Source: Falsibacillus pallidus (GTDB taxonomy: Bacteria > Bacillota > Bacilli > Bacillales > DSM-25281). From it: a DNA stretch of 64,000 bases. The position numbers and the translations under genes were made by a program. The stretch spans positions 558,001-622,000 of the forward strand of contig NZ_QQAY01000001.1 in the NCBI RefSeq assembly GCF_003350505.1, in the 5' to 3' direction. The notes below the pieces were generated by a model, which was not told where the DNA came from, did no database searches, and was given only the letters and a program-made list of their open reading frames with translations. This document shows positions 41,600 through 50,770 of this stretch, in pieces (position 1 is the first letter of the stretch; every line of letters begins with the position of its first letter).

Positions 41600-42205
41600 G
41601 TGAACGGTTTTGAGAAGCGAAGACTTCAAAAGATGCAGCAGATAAAACAAACGGCATTTTCCCTGTTTTCAAAGTTTGGGGTCCAAAAAGTCAGCATCCA
41701 GGATATTGCTAAAAAAGCGAATGTTTCACAGGTGACGATTTATAATTATTTTGGCAGTAAAGACGAATTATTAATCGAGTCCCTCAAAGAATATTTAGAG
41801 GAGCAATTATCCCTGTTTCTAGAGGTTGTTGAGAGCAAGAGGCCTTTTACAGATAAAATCCAACAACTCTTCGAAATGAAGATCGACACAGCAAAAAGCT
41901 TCAGCCCTGCATTAGTGGAATCCTTATTTATGGAAAGCGGACCGACAGCAGAGTTGATTCAGTACTATTCCGAGGAAAAAATGTTCCCCCAATTAATGAG
42001 GCTATTGGATGAAGGAAGGGAGCAAGGGATCATCACTAAGACCATTTCCACGGAAACCCTTTTATTCCTGCTTAATAGTATGACCGCAGCTGTCCAGCAG
42101 CATCCACAGCTATTTTCCACGGAAGAAAAAACAAAAGAGATTTCAATGGAAATGCTTCATTTTTTCTTCTATGGTGTAATGGGCCGGGAAATAGAAAAAG
42201 ACTGA
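41600..42205 (+). CDS. TetR/AcrR-family regulator
   Basis: 201 residues from a GTG start with GAGGTGATTCA. N-terminal HTH (about 8-55) with SIQDIAKKANVSQVTIYNYFGSKDEL, then an all-helical ligand/dimer domain. Divergent from yhcX with about 130 bp between starts. No obvious target gene is adjacent other than yhcX. Followed by a shared terminator. Confidence 0.85.
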   Translation: MNGFEKRRLQKMQQIKQTAFSLFSKFGVQKVSIQDIAKKANVSQVTIYNYFGSKDELLIESLKEYLEEQLSLFLEVVESKRPFTDKIQQLFEMKIDTAKSFSPALVESLFMESGPTAELIQYYSEEKMFPQLMRLLDEGREQGIITKTISTETLLFLLNSMTAAVQQHPQLFSTEEKTKEISMEMLHFFFYGVMGREIEKD

Positions 42206-42256
42206 CTTCAAAACCTTCCGTCTGGAAAAACTTTTGAAGCCAGTCTTATTTTTTTA
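42200..42256. terminator. Bidirectional terminator
   Basis: GACTGaCTTCAAAA / TTTTGAAGcCAGTC stem followed by TTATTTTTTT; ends both the TetR gene and the convergent alpha-glucosidase gene. Confidence 0.75.
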
Positions 42257-43942
42257 TATAGAATATTTATAAACCCTTGCTTCCCATGGCTTAAGTTCGA
42301 TTTGTTCTACGTTTTCTCTTTCATCTACTTCATAATTGCTGATCAAGAGTTGTTTCTGATCCTCGTTCACTTGAATGTGGTCCGGCTTGATAAATGTTCT
42401 TCCTTCATTAGACACATTTCCGATCACAAGTAGTGCTTCTCCGTTATATCTTCGAACATAGGAATAGATAGAGTCATCATCTTCATAAAGAAGTTCAAAG
42501 GATCCGTATGGAATGATGTCATGTTCTTTGCGGGTAGAAATCAACTTTCTGTAATAATGGAAGACAGAGTTTGGATCTTCCATTGCCTTTTCAGCATTGA
42601 TTTCTTGATAATTCGGGTTGACAGCGATCCATGGGGTTCCTTCCGTAAAACCTGCATGCTCTGATGAATCCCATTGCATCGGCGTTCTTGCATTATCCCT
42701 GCCTTTTGCATAGATAGACTTCATGATCTCTCTTTCGTCGACGCCTTCAGCTATCTTCTCTTTAAACATATTCAATGTTTCAATATCTTTATATTCATCA
42801 ATCGAGGCGAATCGGACGTTGGTCATTCCAAGTTCCTCCCCTTGATAGATATACGGGGTTCCTTGCATCATGTGCAGCAATGTTCCGAGAAGCTTGGCGG
42901 AAATGACGCGGTGCTCCCCATCATTTCCAAAACGGGACACAACGCGCGGCTGGTCATGGTTATTCCAATAAAGACTGTTCCAGCCTTGTCCATTTAGCCC
43001 TGTCTGCCATTTCGTCAGGATTTTCTTCAATTTTTTCAAATCGAATGGAATCAGATCCCATTTCCCAAGTTCACCGGAATCGACATCCATATGTTCGAAT
43101 TGGAAGACCATGTTTAGTTCTTTTCGGTCCTCACCTGTGTACAACTGTGCTTCATCTGGTGAAACACCCGGCATTTCACCGACCGTCATGACATCCTTGC
43201 CATCCAGCACCAACTCATTCATTTCCTGGAGGAATTCATGTATTCTAGGCCCATTCATAAAATACTCGTGTCCGGAGGCATACTTCTTTCCTTCAGGATT
43301 TGGGGCATCCGGAAGACCCGGCGCCTTGGAAATGAAATTGATGACATCCATTCGGAATCCATCAATTCCATTTTCCAGCCAAAAATTCATCATATCGTAG
43401 ATTTCATTTCTCAATTCAGGATTTTCCCAATTCAGGTCAGGCTGCTTTTTTGAAAAAAGGTGCAGATAGTATTCGCCGGTTTCCTCCGCATATTGCCAGG
43501 CAGAACCGCTGAAAACAGATTCCCAGTTATTCGGTTCCCGACCATCATTTCCTTCTCTCCAGATATAGTAGTCCCTGTAAGGGTTGTCTTTTGACTTGCG
43601 CGACTCAACGAACCATGCATGTTCATCGGAAGAATGATTCACAACGAGGTCCATGACAATCTTGATCCCTCTTTTGTGCATTTCATCCCTTAGCAGCTCC
43701 CAATCTTCCATCGTTCCGAATTCACTCATGATCCTGCGGTAATCGCTGATGTCGTATCCATTGTCATCATTAGGGGATTCATATACAGGAGAGAGCCAAA
43801 CAACGTCTACCCCCAGCAGCTTTAAGTAATCCAGCTTGGAGATGATTCCTTTGATATCCCCTACCCCGTCGCCATTTGAATCCATAAAGCTGCGCGGATA
43901 TATTTGATAAACAACTGCTTCTTTCCACCATTGTTTGGACAT
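42254..43942 (-). CDS. Alpha-glucosidase / oligo-1,6-glucosidase (GH13, MalL-like)
   Basis: 562 residues from the ATG after GAGGTGAACAGA. GH13 barrel: YQIYPRSFMDSNGDGVGD start, DLVVNHSS, nucleophile Asp in GFRMDVINF, acid/base Glu in TVGEMPG, and NNHDQPR. The DSNGDGVGD calcium loop is typical of GH13_31. Splits alpha-1,4/1,6 glucosides or sucrose inside the cell. Exact specificity not resolved. A perfect cre site lies about 45 bp upstream of the start, so CcpA repression by glucose is likely. No transporter or regulator gene is attached. Confidence 0.9.
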   Translation of the reverse strand: MSKQWWKEAVVYQIYPRSFMDSNGDGVGDIKGIISKLDYLKLLGVDVVWLSPVYESPNDDNGYDISDYRRIMSEFGTMEDWELLRDEMHKRGIKIVMDLVVNHSSDEHAWFVESRKSKDNPYRDYYIWREGNDGREPNNWESVFSGSAWQYAEETGEYYLHLFSKKQPDLNWENPELRNEIYDMMNFWLENGIDGFRMDVINFISKAPGLPDAPNPEGKKYASGHEYFMNGPRIHEFLQEMNELVLDGKDVMTVGEMPGVSPDEAQLYTGEDRKELNMVFQFEHMDVDSGELGKWDLIPFDLKKLKKILTKWQTGLNGQGWNSLYWNNHDQPRVVSRFGNDGEHRVISAKLLGTLLHMMQGTPYIYQGEELGMTNVRFASIDEYKDIETLNMFKEKIAEGVDEREIMKSIYAKGRDNARTPMQWDSSEHAGFTEGTPWIAVNPNYQEINAEKAMEDPNSVFHYYRKLISTRKEHDIIPYGSFELLYEDDDSIYSYVRRYNGEALLVIGNVSNEGRTFIKPDHIQVNEDQKQLLISNYEVDERENVEQIELKPWEARVYKYSI

Positions 43943-43985
43943 TCTGTTCACCTCATAGAAGAATTTATTTATTTGATTTCATTTG

Positions 43986-43999
43986 TGCAAACGCTTGCA
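43986..43999. promoter_or_regulatory. cre site upstream of the alpha-glucosidase gene
   Basis: TGCAAACGCTTGCA, a perfect 14-bp dyad fitting the CcpA catabolite-responsive element. A second partial match (AACGCTTACA) lies about 20 bp further upstream. Confidence 0.75.
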
Positions 44000-44060
44000 C
44001 TTTTGAATATAAAAAAAACGCTTACACACTTATTTTACATGATTGCCTATGAAGAGCAAG

Positions 44061-44092
44061 AAAAAAATGGCCGGAATCAGATCCGGCCATTT
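44061..44092 (-). terminator. Intrinsic terminator of yhcU
   Basis: AAATGGCCGGA / TCCGGCCATTT stem with 6-nt loop, then TTTT on the minus strand. Confidence 0.85.
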
Positions 44093-44094
44093 GA

Positions 44095-44499
44095 TTATAC
44101 AAGCATTTCGTTCGCTGCCTTTGTATAGATGCTAAAAGATGTTTCTATATCGACATTCGGATAGAATTGTTCTAAGGTAAATGGGAAAAACAAGCCGAAT
44201 TCCTGCAGGATATTCACGTTGGTGGTGAAAAGGTCTACATAGAATGAGTTTAATTTTTCTTTTTGATGAACATCAAGTATGCTAATAATGGTCTGCAGGC
44301 TTGAGATGACCTGGAATGCTTCTTTCAGTGTCCCAAAGTACTCAAAGTGACGAGTGGTCGTATGTAAGATTTTCAGCTCATGGAATTTTACAATTTCTTC
44401 ATCACTGAAGTATTGGGGGAATATTTGTGAATAAAAGGTATCTAACAGTTCACATATTTTTTCCTCTTGTTCCTGTGTAGACGCAAATAGTACCTTCAC
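44095..44499 (-). CDS. yhcU: DUF5365 family protein YhcU
   Basis: 134 residues from a GTG start with AAAGGTGGGTTTTTC (longer in-frame starts lack a site). No motif with known function; the protein begins MKVLFASTQEQEEKICELLDTFYSQIFP, as in YhcU-type DUF5365 proteins (B. subtilis 131 aa). Cytoplasmic. Divergent from yhcT as in B. subtilis. Confidence 0.82.
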   Translation of the reverse strand: MKVLFASTQEQEEKICELLDTFYSQIFPQYFSDEEIVKFHELKILHTTTRHFEYFGTLKEAFQVISSLQTIISILDVHQKEKLNSFYVDLFTTNVNILQEFGLFFPFTLEQFYPNVDIETSFSIYTKAANEMLV

Positions 44500-44662
44500 G
44501 AAAAACCCACCTTTTGTCATTATTGTAATCTCTCTGTAACAGTTACTATTAGAATAACATATTCGACTTGCCCAAACTGTGGTAATTATACCCATAGCCT
44601 GTTTATTTTTGTCGAATTCAAGGGACTATTTGATTATATAAGGAAAGATCTGGTGAATAATT

Positions 44663-45571
44663 ATGATAATTTCAAAAAAAGGGACTCTTTTTGAAATGCA
44701 GGTCCCAAAAGAGTACGAAGGAAAATCGGCAGACGATATTTTCCGCACCATCTGGAGAGCTCCAAAAAAGTGGATCCACTCGATTCGAATGGCTGATGAA
44801 GTGAAAATCAACAATCAAAAAGCCAATTGGAATGCTCCATTGAAAGAGGGGGATTTTCTTCACTTTCCTCTATTCTATGAAGAAGACTATGGGGTCATCC
44901 CGCACTTCCATCCGATTGAAATTCTTTATGAAGATGAACACTTGCTTGTGGCCAATAAACCCACCGGAATGGATACGCATCCGAATGAGGAAGGACAGAC
45001 AGGGACGCTTGCCAATGCTGTCGCCTACCATCTGCAAATGAACGGAGAGCTCTCAAAGGTGAAGCACATCCACCGTCTGGACCGCGACACCACAGGGGCA
45101 GTACTGTTTGCGAAAAATCAGTTGAGTGGAGCCATCCTGGATCGAATGCTGTCAGAGAGAAAAATCAAACGAACTTACTGGGCGCTTGCAGACGGGCTCA
45201 TCGGTCCTAAAAAAGGCACCATCAATAAACCGATCGGCCGCGACCGCCATCATGCCGTTAAAAGGCGGGTGTCCCCTTCCGGCCAGGAGGCAGTCACTCA
45301 TTTCCGCGTATTAAAGAAAATCCCTTCTGCGAGATTGAGTTTCATCGAATGTACACTTGATACAGGCAGGACACATCAAATCCGCGTCCATTTCAGCGAC
45401 ATGGGATATCCTTTGGCTGGAGACAAGCTATATGGAGGAAGCAGCCGATTCAAGCGGCAGGCCCTTCATGCGAGATTCCTTGAATTCTCTCATCCGCTAT
45501 CAGGTGAATTCATCCACTGCGAAGCATCATTTCTGGATAATCCCCCGATATTTGAGAATGTGATTGATTAG
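44663..45571 (+). CDS. yhcT: RluA-family pseudouridine synthase YhcT
   Basis: 302 residues, identical in length to B. subtilis YhcT. Catalytic HRLDRDTTG motif (Asp nucleophile), preceded by LVANKPTGMDTHP; no S4 RNA-binding domain in front, only a ~75-residue N-terminal extension. Converts a uridine in rRNA or tRNA to pseudouridine. Start ATG has a modest site (GGTGAATAATT). Synteny with yhcU supports the name. Confidence 0.9.
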   Translation: MIISKKGTLFEMQVPKEYEGKSADDIFRTIWRAPKKWIHSIRMADEVKINNQKANWNAPLKEGDFLHFPLFYEEDYGVIPHFHPIEILYEDEHLLVANKPTGMDTHPNEEGQTGTLANAVAYHLQMNGELSKVKHIHRLDRDTTGAVLFAKNQLSGAILDRMLSERKIKRTYWALADGLIGPKKGTINKPIGRDRHHAVKRRVSPSGQEAVTHFRVLKKIPSARLSFIECTLDTGRTHQIRVHFSDMGYPLAGDKLYGGSSRFKRQALHARFLEFSHPLSGEFIHCEASFLDNPPIFENVID

Positions 45572-45584
45572 ACTATATGCAAAC

Positions 45585-45621
45585 TAAAAAGAGGCTGTCC
45601 CTAAAATAGGACAGCCTCTTC
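45585..45621. terminator. Bidirectional terminator between yhcT and the reductase gene
   Basis: AAGAGGCTGTCC / GGACAGCCTCTT stem with 8-nt loop between convergent genes. Confidence 0.8.
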
Positions 45622-45636
45622 ACGTGTATATTCAGA

Positions 45637-46467
45637 TTAAAAATCAAAGTTATCGGGATCTGGACCGAAACGTTCATCTTTATTCAATCCATCGACTTTA
45701 GACATTTCTTCTGCAGAAAGTTCGAAATCAAATAGATCCGCATTTTCTTTTATGCGATTCTCATGAACTGATTTAGGGATGATGATGGTACCGTTTTGCA
45801 GATGCCAGCGAAGAATGACTTGTGCAGATGACTTGCCATGCTTCTCGCCGATCTCTTTTAAGACGGATTCATCCAATAGTTTACCTTGTCCAAGCGGAGA
45901 CCAAGCTTCTAATGCAATGTCATTCTCCTTGCAAAATGCTTTCAATGCGTCTTGATTTAAGCGTGGGTGTGTCTCAACTTGGTTGACCATTGGCTTTACA
46001 GTTCCTGCAGCAAATAGATCTTCTAAGTGATGCTGGTGGAAATTGCTGACGCCGATGGCTTTGACGAGGCCATCGTTGTACAATTTCTCCATTGCTTTCC
46101 ATGTATCCACATATTTGCCTTCAACTGGCCAGTGGATTAAATAGAGATCAAGATAATCCATATCAAGGCGCTTTAGACTTGCTTCGAATGCCTTAAGAGT
46201 AGAATCATATCCTTGATCGGAATTCCAAACTTTAGAAGTGATGAAAAGCTCTTCGCGGGAAACACCGGATTCCTTCACTCCCCTGCCGACTGCTTCTTCA
46301 TTTTCATAGACAGCGGCTGTATCGATGGAGCGGTATCCTGCTGTAATCGCTGATTTCACTGCATTGACTGCTTCATTTTCATCTTTCATCTGCCAGACTC
46401 CAAGTCCAACATATGGCATTTTCAAACCATTGTGTAATGTGATAGTATCTTGTAGATTTTTCACCAT
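45637..46467 (-). CDS. Aldo/keto reductase, YvgN/YtbE-like (glyoxal reductase type)
   Basis: 276 residues from the ATG after AAAGGAGGCGCTTACT, the same length as B. subtilis YvgN. Catalytic set: Asp/Tyr in [15 protein letters not shown], Lys in ITSKVW, His in LIHWP; NADPH site GVSNFH and [20 protein letters not shown]. Reduces methylglyoxal and other aldehydes with NADPH in characterised YvgN. B. subtilis has two near homologues so no symbol is given. Confidence 0.9.
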   Translation of the reverse strand: MVKNLQDTITLHNGLKMPYVGLGVWQMKDENEAVNAVKSAITAGYRSIDTAAVYENEEAVGRGVKESGVSREELFITSKVWNSDQGYDSTLKAFEASLKRLDMDYLDLYLIHWPVEGKYVDTWKAMEKLYNDGLVKAIGVSNFHQHHLEDLFAAGTVKPMVNQVETHPRLNQDALKAFCKENDIALEAWSPLGQGKLLDESVLKEIGEKHGKSSAQVILRWHLQNGTIIIPKSVHENRIKENADLFDFELSAEEMSKVDGLNKDERFGPDPDNFDF

Positions 46468-46544
46468 AGTAAGCGCCTCCTTTTGCAAGTATTTTTCCAT
46501 TTTACTCTTTCTCTTTAAAAATCACTACTAACTTGCTCAAGGAA

Positions 46545-48815
46545 CTATAAACTAAGCAGGAAGTCCTCTTCGGTCCGGCCATAGAAAAATAAGCGGTGGA
46601 GCGGGCGCGTCATGACGACATAGAGCAGTTTGACGTCAAGTTCATTTTCCCTCTTATAGATTTCATTCAAGGAAAGGGCGATGACGACATCAAATTCCAG
46701 TCCCTTTGCCAGGTAAGCGGGGACGATGACCACTTTGTCCTTTGGAATCGATTCCTGTTCTTTCAATAGTTTTGCGCTGTCAGGACTCCACTTCTCATAC
46801 CAGTCGTAAAGCTGCAGGCAATCTTTCATTGTCTTGCAGATGATTGCAAACGTATGAAATTTTTCCTTTCTGGATTCAGCAATCTTGCCAGAGAGCTGGG
46901 CAATCAGTTCCTCCCCTTCTCCCCGCTCGAAAAATGCCGGTTTATCCCCATGCCTGACAACCGGAGTGACTTCCGGAAATTGATAGGGCAGCAGTGAAAG
47001 CAGTTTGTTCGCTTCATTCATGATTTCAATAGTGGTCCGGTAGCTCTTTTGAAGCTCTGTATAGGTTGCCCTTGGGAAAATGCCTTGCTGGATCTGCTCC
47101 CATGAAAGGATCCCCCGGTAGGAATGGATCCCCTGGGCCAAATCACCGACAAGGGTGAACATATCTGTTTCAAGCGCTTTTTTAAGCGATGCAAGCTGCA
47201 TATAGCTGTAGTCCTGCGCTTCGTCGATCACCACATTTTTGGCTCGGTGGTGTTTTTCGATCCCAAACAATTCGGTTTGCAGATAAAGTAGCAGCCCCAG
47301 ATCTTCCAGCTCATATTTGCCTTTTGAAATATGAGTCATTGTGTAGCGGCACAATTCCTCGGCCTCTGACAATGGAAGCTTCCCTCCTGATAAATGCGCG
47401 AGGCGTTCCGGATCTGAAAAGAGCTCATCATAATAATCCAGGAGCTTCTTCTTCTCAAACTGCTTCATATAAGAAGGAACCCCTTGCCGGATAGCTGTTT
47501 GGATTTCCTTCAGCCTCTCTTGCTTTCGATCGAGGGCTCGGGAAACGTAGTCTTTTCTTTTTGCCGCATCCTTCAGATTATATAGGGCTTTTTCGATCTT
47601 CTCATCGAAAAATTTCTCTACTTTATCGACCATCATTTTTTTATTAAAACGAACCTGTTCCTGCAAGATGCTTTTGAGCTTTTCTACTCTTTTATATAAA
47701 GGAAGATAAAAGAAATCATCCGTCAACAGCTTAATAAATTTCTTTTTGGAATAAAGGCGGTATTTATCGATGATAAAGTCTTCCTTTGGATGGAATCTAT
47801 CATAGATTTCGTTTAAAAATCCTTGGAGGATCTTCTGAAATACCGGCGAACCCTTCAATCCTGAGAGCTTAGCCGCCTTTAGCGATTCGGGGTCCATCTC
47901 TTCTACCATCTTTATGAGTTTATCATCTTCTTTTAATTTCAGCTGGCGGCCGATGCAGGTCATGACATAATCAGAAAAAGTGGTCTGCCTTACCTTCTCC
48001 ACCCCTAATTCAGGGAGGGCTTCTGAAATATAATCAATGAATAGCCTGCTCGGAGCGAGAATCATCAGCTGGCGCGGATCGAAGTATTCTTTATAGTTGT
48101 AGATAAAATAAGAAATCCTGTGCAGGGCAATCGTGGTTTTGCCGCTTCCTGCAGCCCCCTGAACGATGATTGGCTTATTAAGGTCCGCACGGATGATTCT
48201 GTTCTGCTCTTCCTGGATCGTTGAAATGATTTCTGTGAGACGGTTGCTTGAACTTTTTGCGAGGGATTCCTGCAGAAGTTCATCTGTTGTCGTCAAATCA
48301 ATGTCCCTGATCTCGTCCAAGCTTCCTTCTTCAATCATGAACTGCCTCTTAAGAGTCAATTCACCGGAATAGGTTTCACCTTCTGCTTCATAGGAAACGT
48401 CTCCTATCCTTCCTTCATAATAAAGATTGGCGATCGGGGACCTCCAGTCGACAATGATCTGTTCCTGATTCTCTCTTTGATAGAGCGAGGTTTTGCCTAT
48501 GTAATGGCGTTCTTCCTCACCCGAATCCTTTCCTTTAAAATCGATGCGGGCAAAGTAGGGTTTTGTCCTTGCCAGTTCGAGGCTTTCCAGTTCCTCCTTC
48601 GACATCTCGAAGAAACTGGCATTGGTTAAGATGTCTGTGTATGCAGCACTGGAGTCGAGCCAGTCTGCGTCACCAAAGGCTTCTTGGATATTGCTTTTGA
48701 ATTGGTCTTTGCTTGTGGATGAGGTTTTAATGACTACATCAATGTACTTTTTCGTAAAATCCAAACGATTAAGCTCATGTGTAAAATCAGGATGCTGTGG
48801 AATGTTTGACGTCAT
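46545..48815 (-). CDS. helD: RNA polymerase recycling motor HelD
   Basis: 756 residues, UvrD/Rep-like superfamily 1 ATPase. An N-terminal coiled-coil arm (about 1-120) is followed by Walker A GAAGSGKTT (about 220), helicase-like domain with long inserted helical region (about 330-480), Walker B VVIDEAQDYSYMQ, and C-terminal motif VVMTRPLHRLFF. HelD removes stalled RNA polymerase from nucleic acid. Length and domain layout match class I HelD (YvgS, 774 aa). Start ATG follows AAAGGAGAAACAT. Single gene. Confidence 0.93.
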   Translation of the reverse strand: MTSNIPQHPDFTHELNRLDFTKKYIDVVIKTSSTSKDQFKSNIQEAFGDADWLDSSAAYTDILTNASFFEMSKEELESLELARTKPYFARIDFKGKDSGEEERHYIGKTSLYQRENQEQIIVDWRSPIANLYYEGRIGDVSYEAEGETYSGELTLKRQFMIEEGSLDEIRDIDLTTTDELLQESLAKSSSNRLTEIISTIQEEQNRIIRADLNKPIIVQGAAGSGKTTIALHRISYFIYNYKEYFDPRQLMILAPSRLFIDYISEALPELGVEKVRQTTFSDYVMTCIGRQLKLKEDDKLIKMVEEMDPESLKAAKLSGLKGSPVFQKILQGFLNEIYDRFHPKEDFIIDKYRLYSKKKFIKLLTDDFFYLPLYKRVEKLKSILQEQVRFNKKMMVDKVEKFFDEKIEKALYNLKDAAKRKDYVSRALDRKQERLKEIQTAIRQGVPSYMKQFEKKKLLDYYDELFSDPERLAHLSGGKLPLSEAEELCRYTMTHISKGKYELEDLGLLLYLQTELFGIEKHHRAKNVVIDEAQDYSYMQLASLKKALETDMFTLVGDLAQGIHSYRGILSWEQIQQGIFPRATYTELQKSYRTTIEIMNEANKLLSLLPYQFPEVTPVVRHGDKPAFFERGEGEELIAQLSGKIAESRKEKFHTFAIICKTMKDCLQLYDWYEKWSPDSAKLLKEQESIPKDKVVIVPAYLAKGLEFDVVIALSLNEIYKRENELDVKLLYVVMTRPLHRLFFYGRTEEDFLLSL

Positions 48816-48948
48816 ATGTTTCTCCTTTCATTCATATTTCAGCCGCAATGGAGAAAGCTAGACATAAGGCGTAAAAAGTGCAGAAGATTATATTATCAGA
48901 AAAGTGGTAATTATACAATATTGTTTTTTCTCTTTTCAGATATGGGAT

Positions 48949-48976
48949 TTCTAATGAATTGTAAAGGTTTTGTAAA
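48949..48976 (-). promoter_or_regulatory. Candidate PhoP box upstream of ykaA-pit
   Basis: Minus-strand hexamers TTTACA, TTTACA, TTAGAA at exact 11-bp spacing, upstream of a TATAAT at 49015-49020. This is the periodicity of PhoP sites but the orientation is opposite to the gene. Confidence 0.35.
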
Positions 48977-49093
48977 GGAAGTTACAGTAGTATGATTTTT
49001 TTCGACAAATTGTTTATAATTTCTTCATAAAACGATAAAATTAAATCGTTTGAAAAACCTTTGATGAAAAACAATTAGATGGAGGGGTTCTAC

Positions 49094-49714
49094 ATGGCCT
49101 TAATCGGCAAAAAGGATAAGTTTTCGATCCTGTTAGGAAATATTTCTTCAAACATCGTCACAGCAGCTAACTACTATGCTGATTTTAAAATCACAAACGT
49201 AAGCGACTTGAAGATTTTCTCCGATAAAATGAAGGAATATGAAACAAAGGGCGACACTCTCGTTCACGATATGATCCTTGAATTAAATCAAGCATTCATC
49301 ACACCAATCGAACGTGAAGATCTTTTGGCATTAACGATGACTCTTGATGATGTCCTTGATGGACTTGAGCACAATGCTGCATTATTTGAAATGTACTCAA
49401 TCACATCAGCAGACGACTATATGATCAAGTTCGTAGAAGCAATCCGCAACTGTGCGATTGAAATTGAAAAAGCAATCAATCTTCTTTCTACAAGAAAATT
49501 AAAAGATATCCGTGAGCATGCGATTAGAATCAAAGACCAAGAATCCATGTGCGATGGCGTCCTTCGCCAATCCATCAAGAATCTATTTGCAACTGAAAAA
49601 GATCCTATCCAAATCATTAAAGTAAAAGAAATCTACGAAAATCTTGAAGAAATCGCCGACGATTGTCAAAACGTTGCCAATACTCTGGAAACAATCGTCA
49701 TGAAAAACGCATAA
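49094..49714 (+). CDS. ykaA: DUF47 / PhoU-like protein YkaA
   Basis: 206 residues from the ATG after GGAGGGGTTCTAC. All-helical PhoU-like fold, repeated E-xxx-D metal-binding pattern (YETKGDTLVHD, LEEIADDCQNVAN). It is the partner of the Pit phosphate transporter encoded 13 bp downstream and is thought to modulate it. A 7-bp inverted repeat AAACGAT/ATCGTTT lies in the 5' leader (49030-49051). Confidence 0.9.
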   Translation: MALIGKKDKFSILLGNISSNIVTAANYYADFKITNVSDLKIFSDKMKEYETKGDTLVHDMILELNQAFITPIEREDLLALTMTLDDVLDGLEHNAALFEMYSITSADDYMIKFVEAIRNCAIEIEKAINLLSTRKLKDIREHAIRIKDQESMCDGVLRQSIKNLFATEKDPIQIIKVKEIYENLEEIADDCQNVANTLETIVMKNA

Positions 49715-49727
49715 GGGGCCATCATAA

Positions 49728-50726
49728 ATGGATACTTTATTCGTCATAACTATTCTTATCGTAATCGGTGCACTCATATTTGACTTTATCAATGGATTCC
49801 ATGATACGGCCAATACGATTGCCACATCTGTCTCTACAAAAGCATTAAAGCCGAGACATGCCATTTTATTGGCTGCCGTCATGAACTTCATCGGTGCATT
49901 GACTTTCACTGGTGTTGCTAAGACCATCACTAAGGACATTGTAGATCCTTTCACGCTTCACAACGGATCTTTGGTCATTTTGGCAGCTTTGATTTCTGCA
50001 ATCGTTTGGAATTTGATTACTTGGTATTACGGAATCCCAAGCAGTTCTTCACATGCCATTATCGGGGCCATTGCTGGTGCCGCGATTGCATCTGCAGGAT
50101 TTACTGCATTGAACTACACAGGATTCATCAAGATTCTTGAAGCTCTGCTTATTTCGCCAATACTCGCTTTCGTAATCGGATTTATTATTTATACCATCTT
50201 TAAGGTCTTCCTTAAGAACCACAATTTAACGAAGACGAATCAGCGCTTCCGCATCTATCAAATTGCCACTGCAGCGATTCAATCCTATTCACACGGAACG
50301 AATGACGCGCAAAAGGCAATGGGGATCATCACGCTGGCATTGATTTCAAATAATTACTTATCTTCAGCCGATATCCCGTTCTGGGTACAGTTATCCTGTG
50401 CTACCGCTATGGGACTTGGCACATCCATCGGTGGATGGAAGATCATCCAGACAGTCGGAGGCAAAATCATGAAACTCCGTCCTGTAAATGGCGTTGCAGC
50501 TGACTTATCATCTGCATTGATCATTTTCGGAGCGACTTACGTGCATTTGCCTGTCAGCTCCACCCACGTCATTTCTTCATCCATCCTTGGCGTCGGGGCC
50601 TCTCACCGCAGAAAAGGAGTTCAGTGGAATACAGCGAAAAGAATCATCATTACTTGGGTCATCACCCTTCCGATTTCCGCTGCTTTAGCTGCAATTCTAT
50701 ATTGGATAATGGATTTCTTTTTTTAA
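49728..50726 (+). CDS. pit: Low-affinity inorganic phosphate transporter, PiT family
   Basis: 332 residues, about ten helices. Two PiT repeats with GANDF-like signatures: FINGFHDTANTIATSVSTKAL near the N-terminus and QSYSHGTNDAQKAMGII in the second half. Imports metal-phosphate with protons. Second gene of ykaA-pit as in B. subtilis. Followed by a terminator. Confidence 0.93.
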   Translation: MDTLFVITILIVIGALIFDFINGFHDTANTIATSVSTKALKPRHAILLAAVMNFIGALTFTGVAKTITKDIVDPFTLHNGSLVILAALISAIVWNLITWYYGIPSSSSHAIIGAIAGAAIASAGFTALNYTGFIKILEALLISPILAFVIGFIIYTIFKVFLKNHNLTKTNQRFRIYQIATAAIQSYSHGTNDAQKAMGIITLALISNNYLSSADIPFWVQLSCATAMGLGTSIGGWKIIQTVGGKIMKLRPVNGVAADLSSALIIFGATYVHLPVSSTHVISSSILGVGASHRRKGVQWNTAKRIIITWVITLPISAALAAILYWIMDFFF

Positions 50727-50730
50727 TAAA

Positions 50731-50764
50731 TGAAAGGCCGTGATCATCACACGGCCTTTTTATT
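50731..50764. terminator. Bidirectional terminator between pit and lacI-type gene
   Basis: AAAGGCCGTG / CACGGCCTTT stem with 7-nt loop followed by TTATT. Confidence 0.85.
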
Positions 50765-50770
50765 ATCGAC

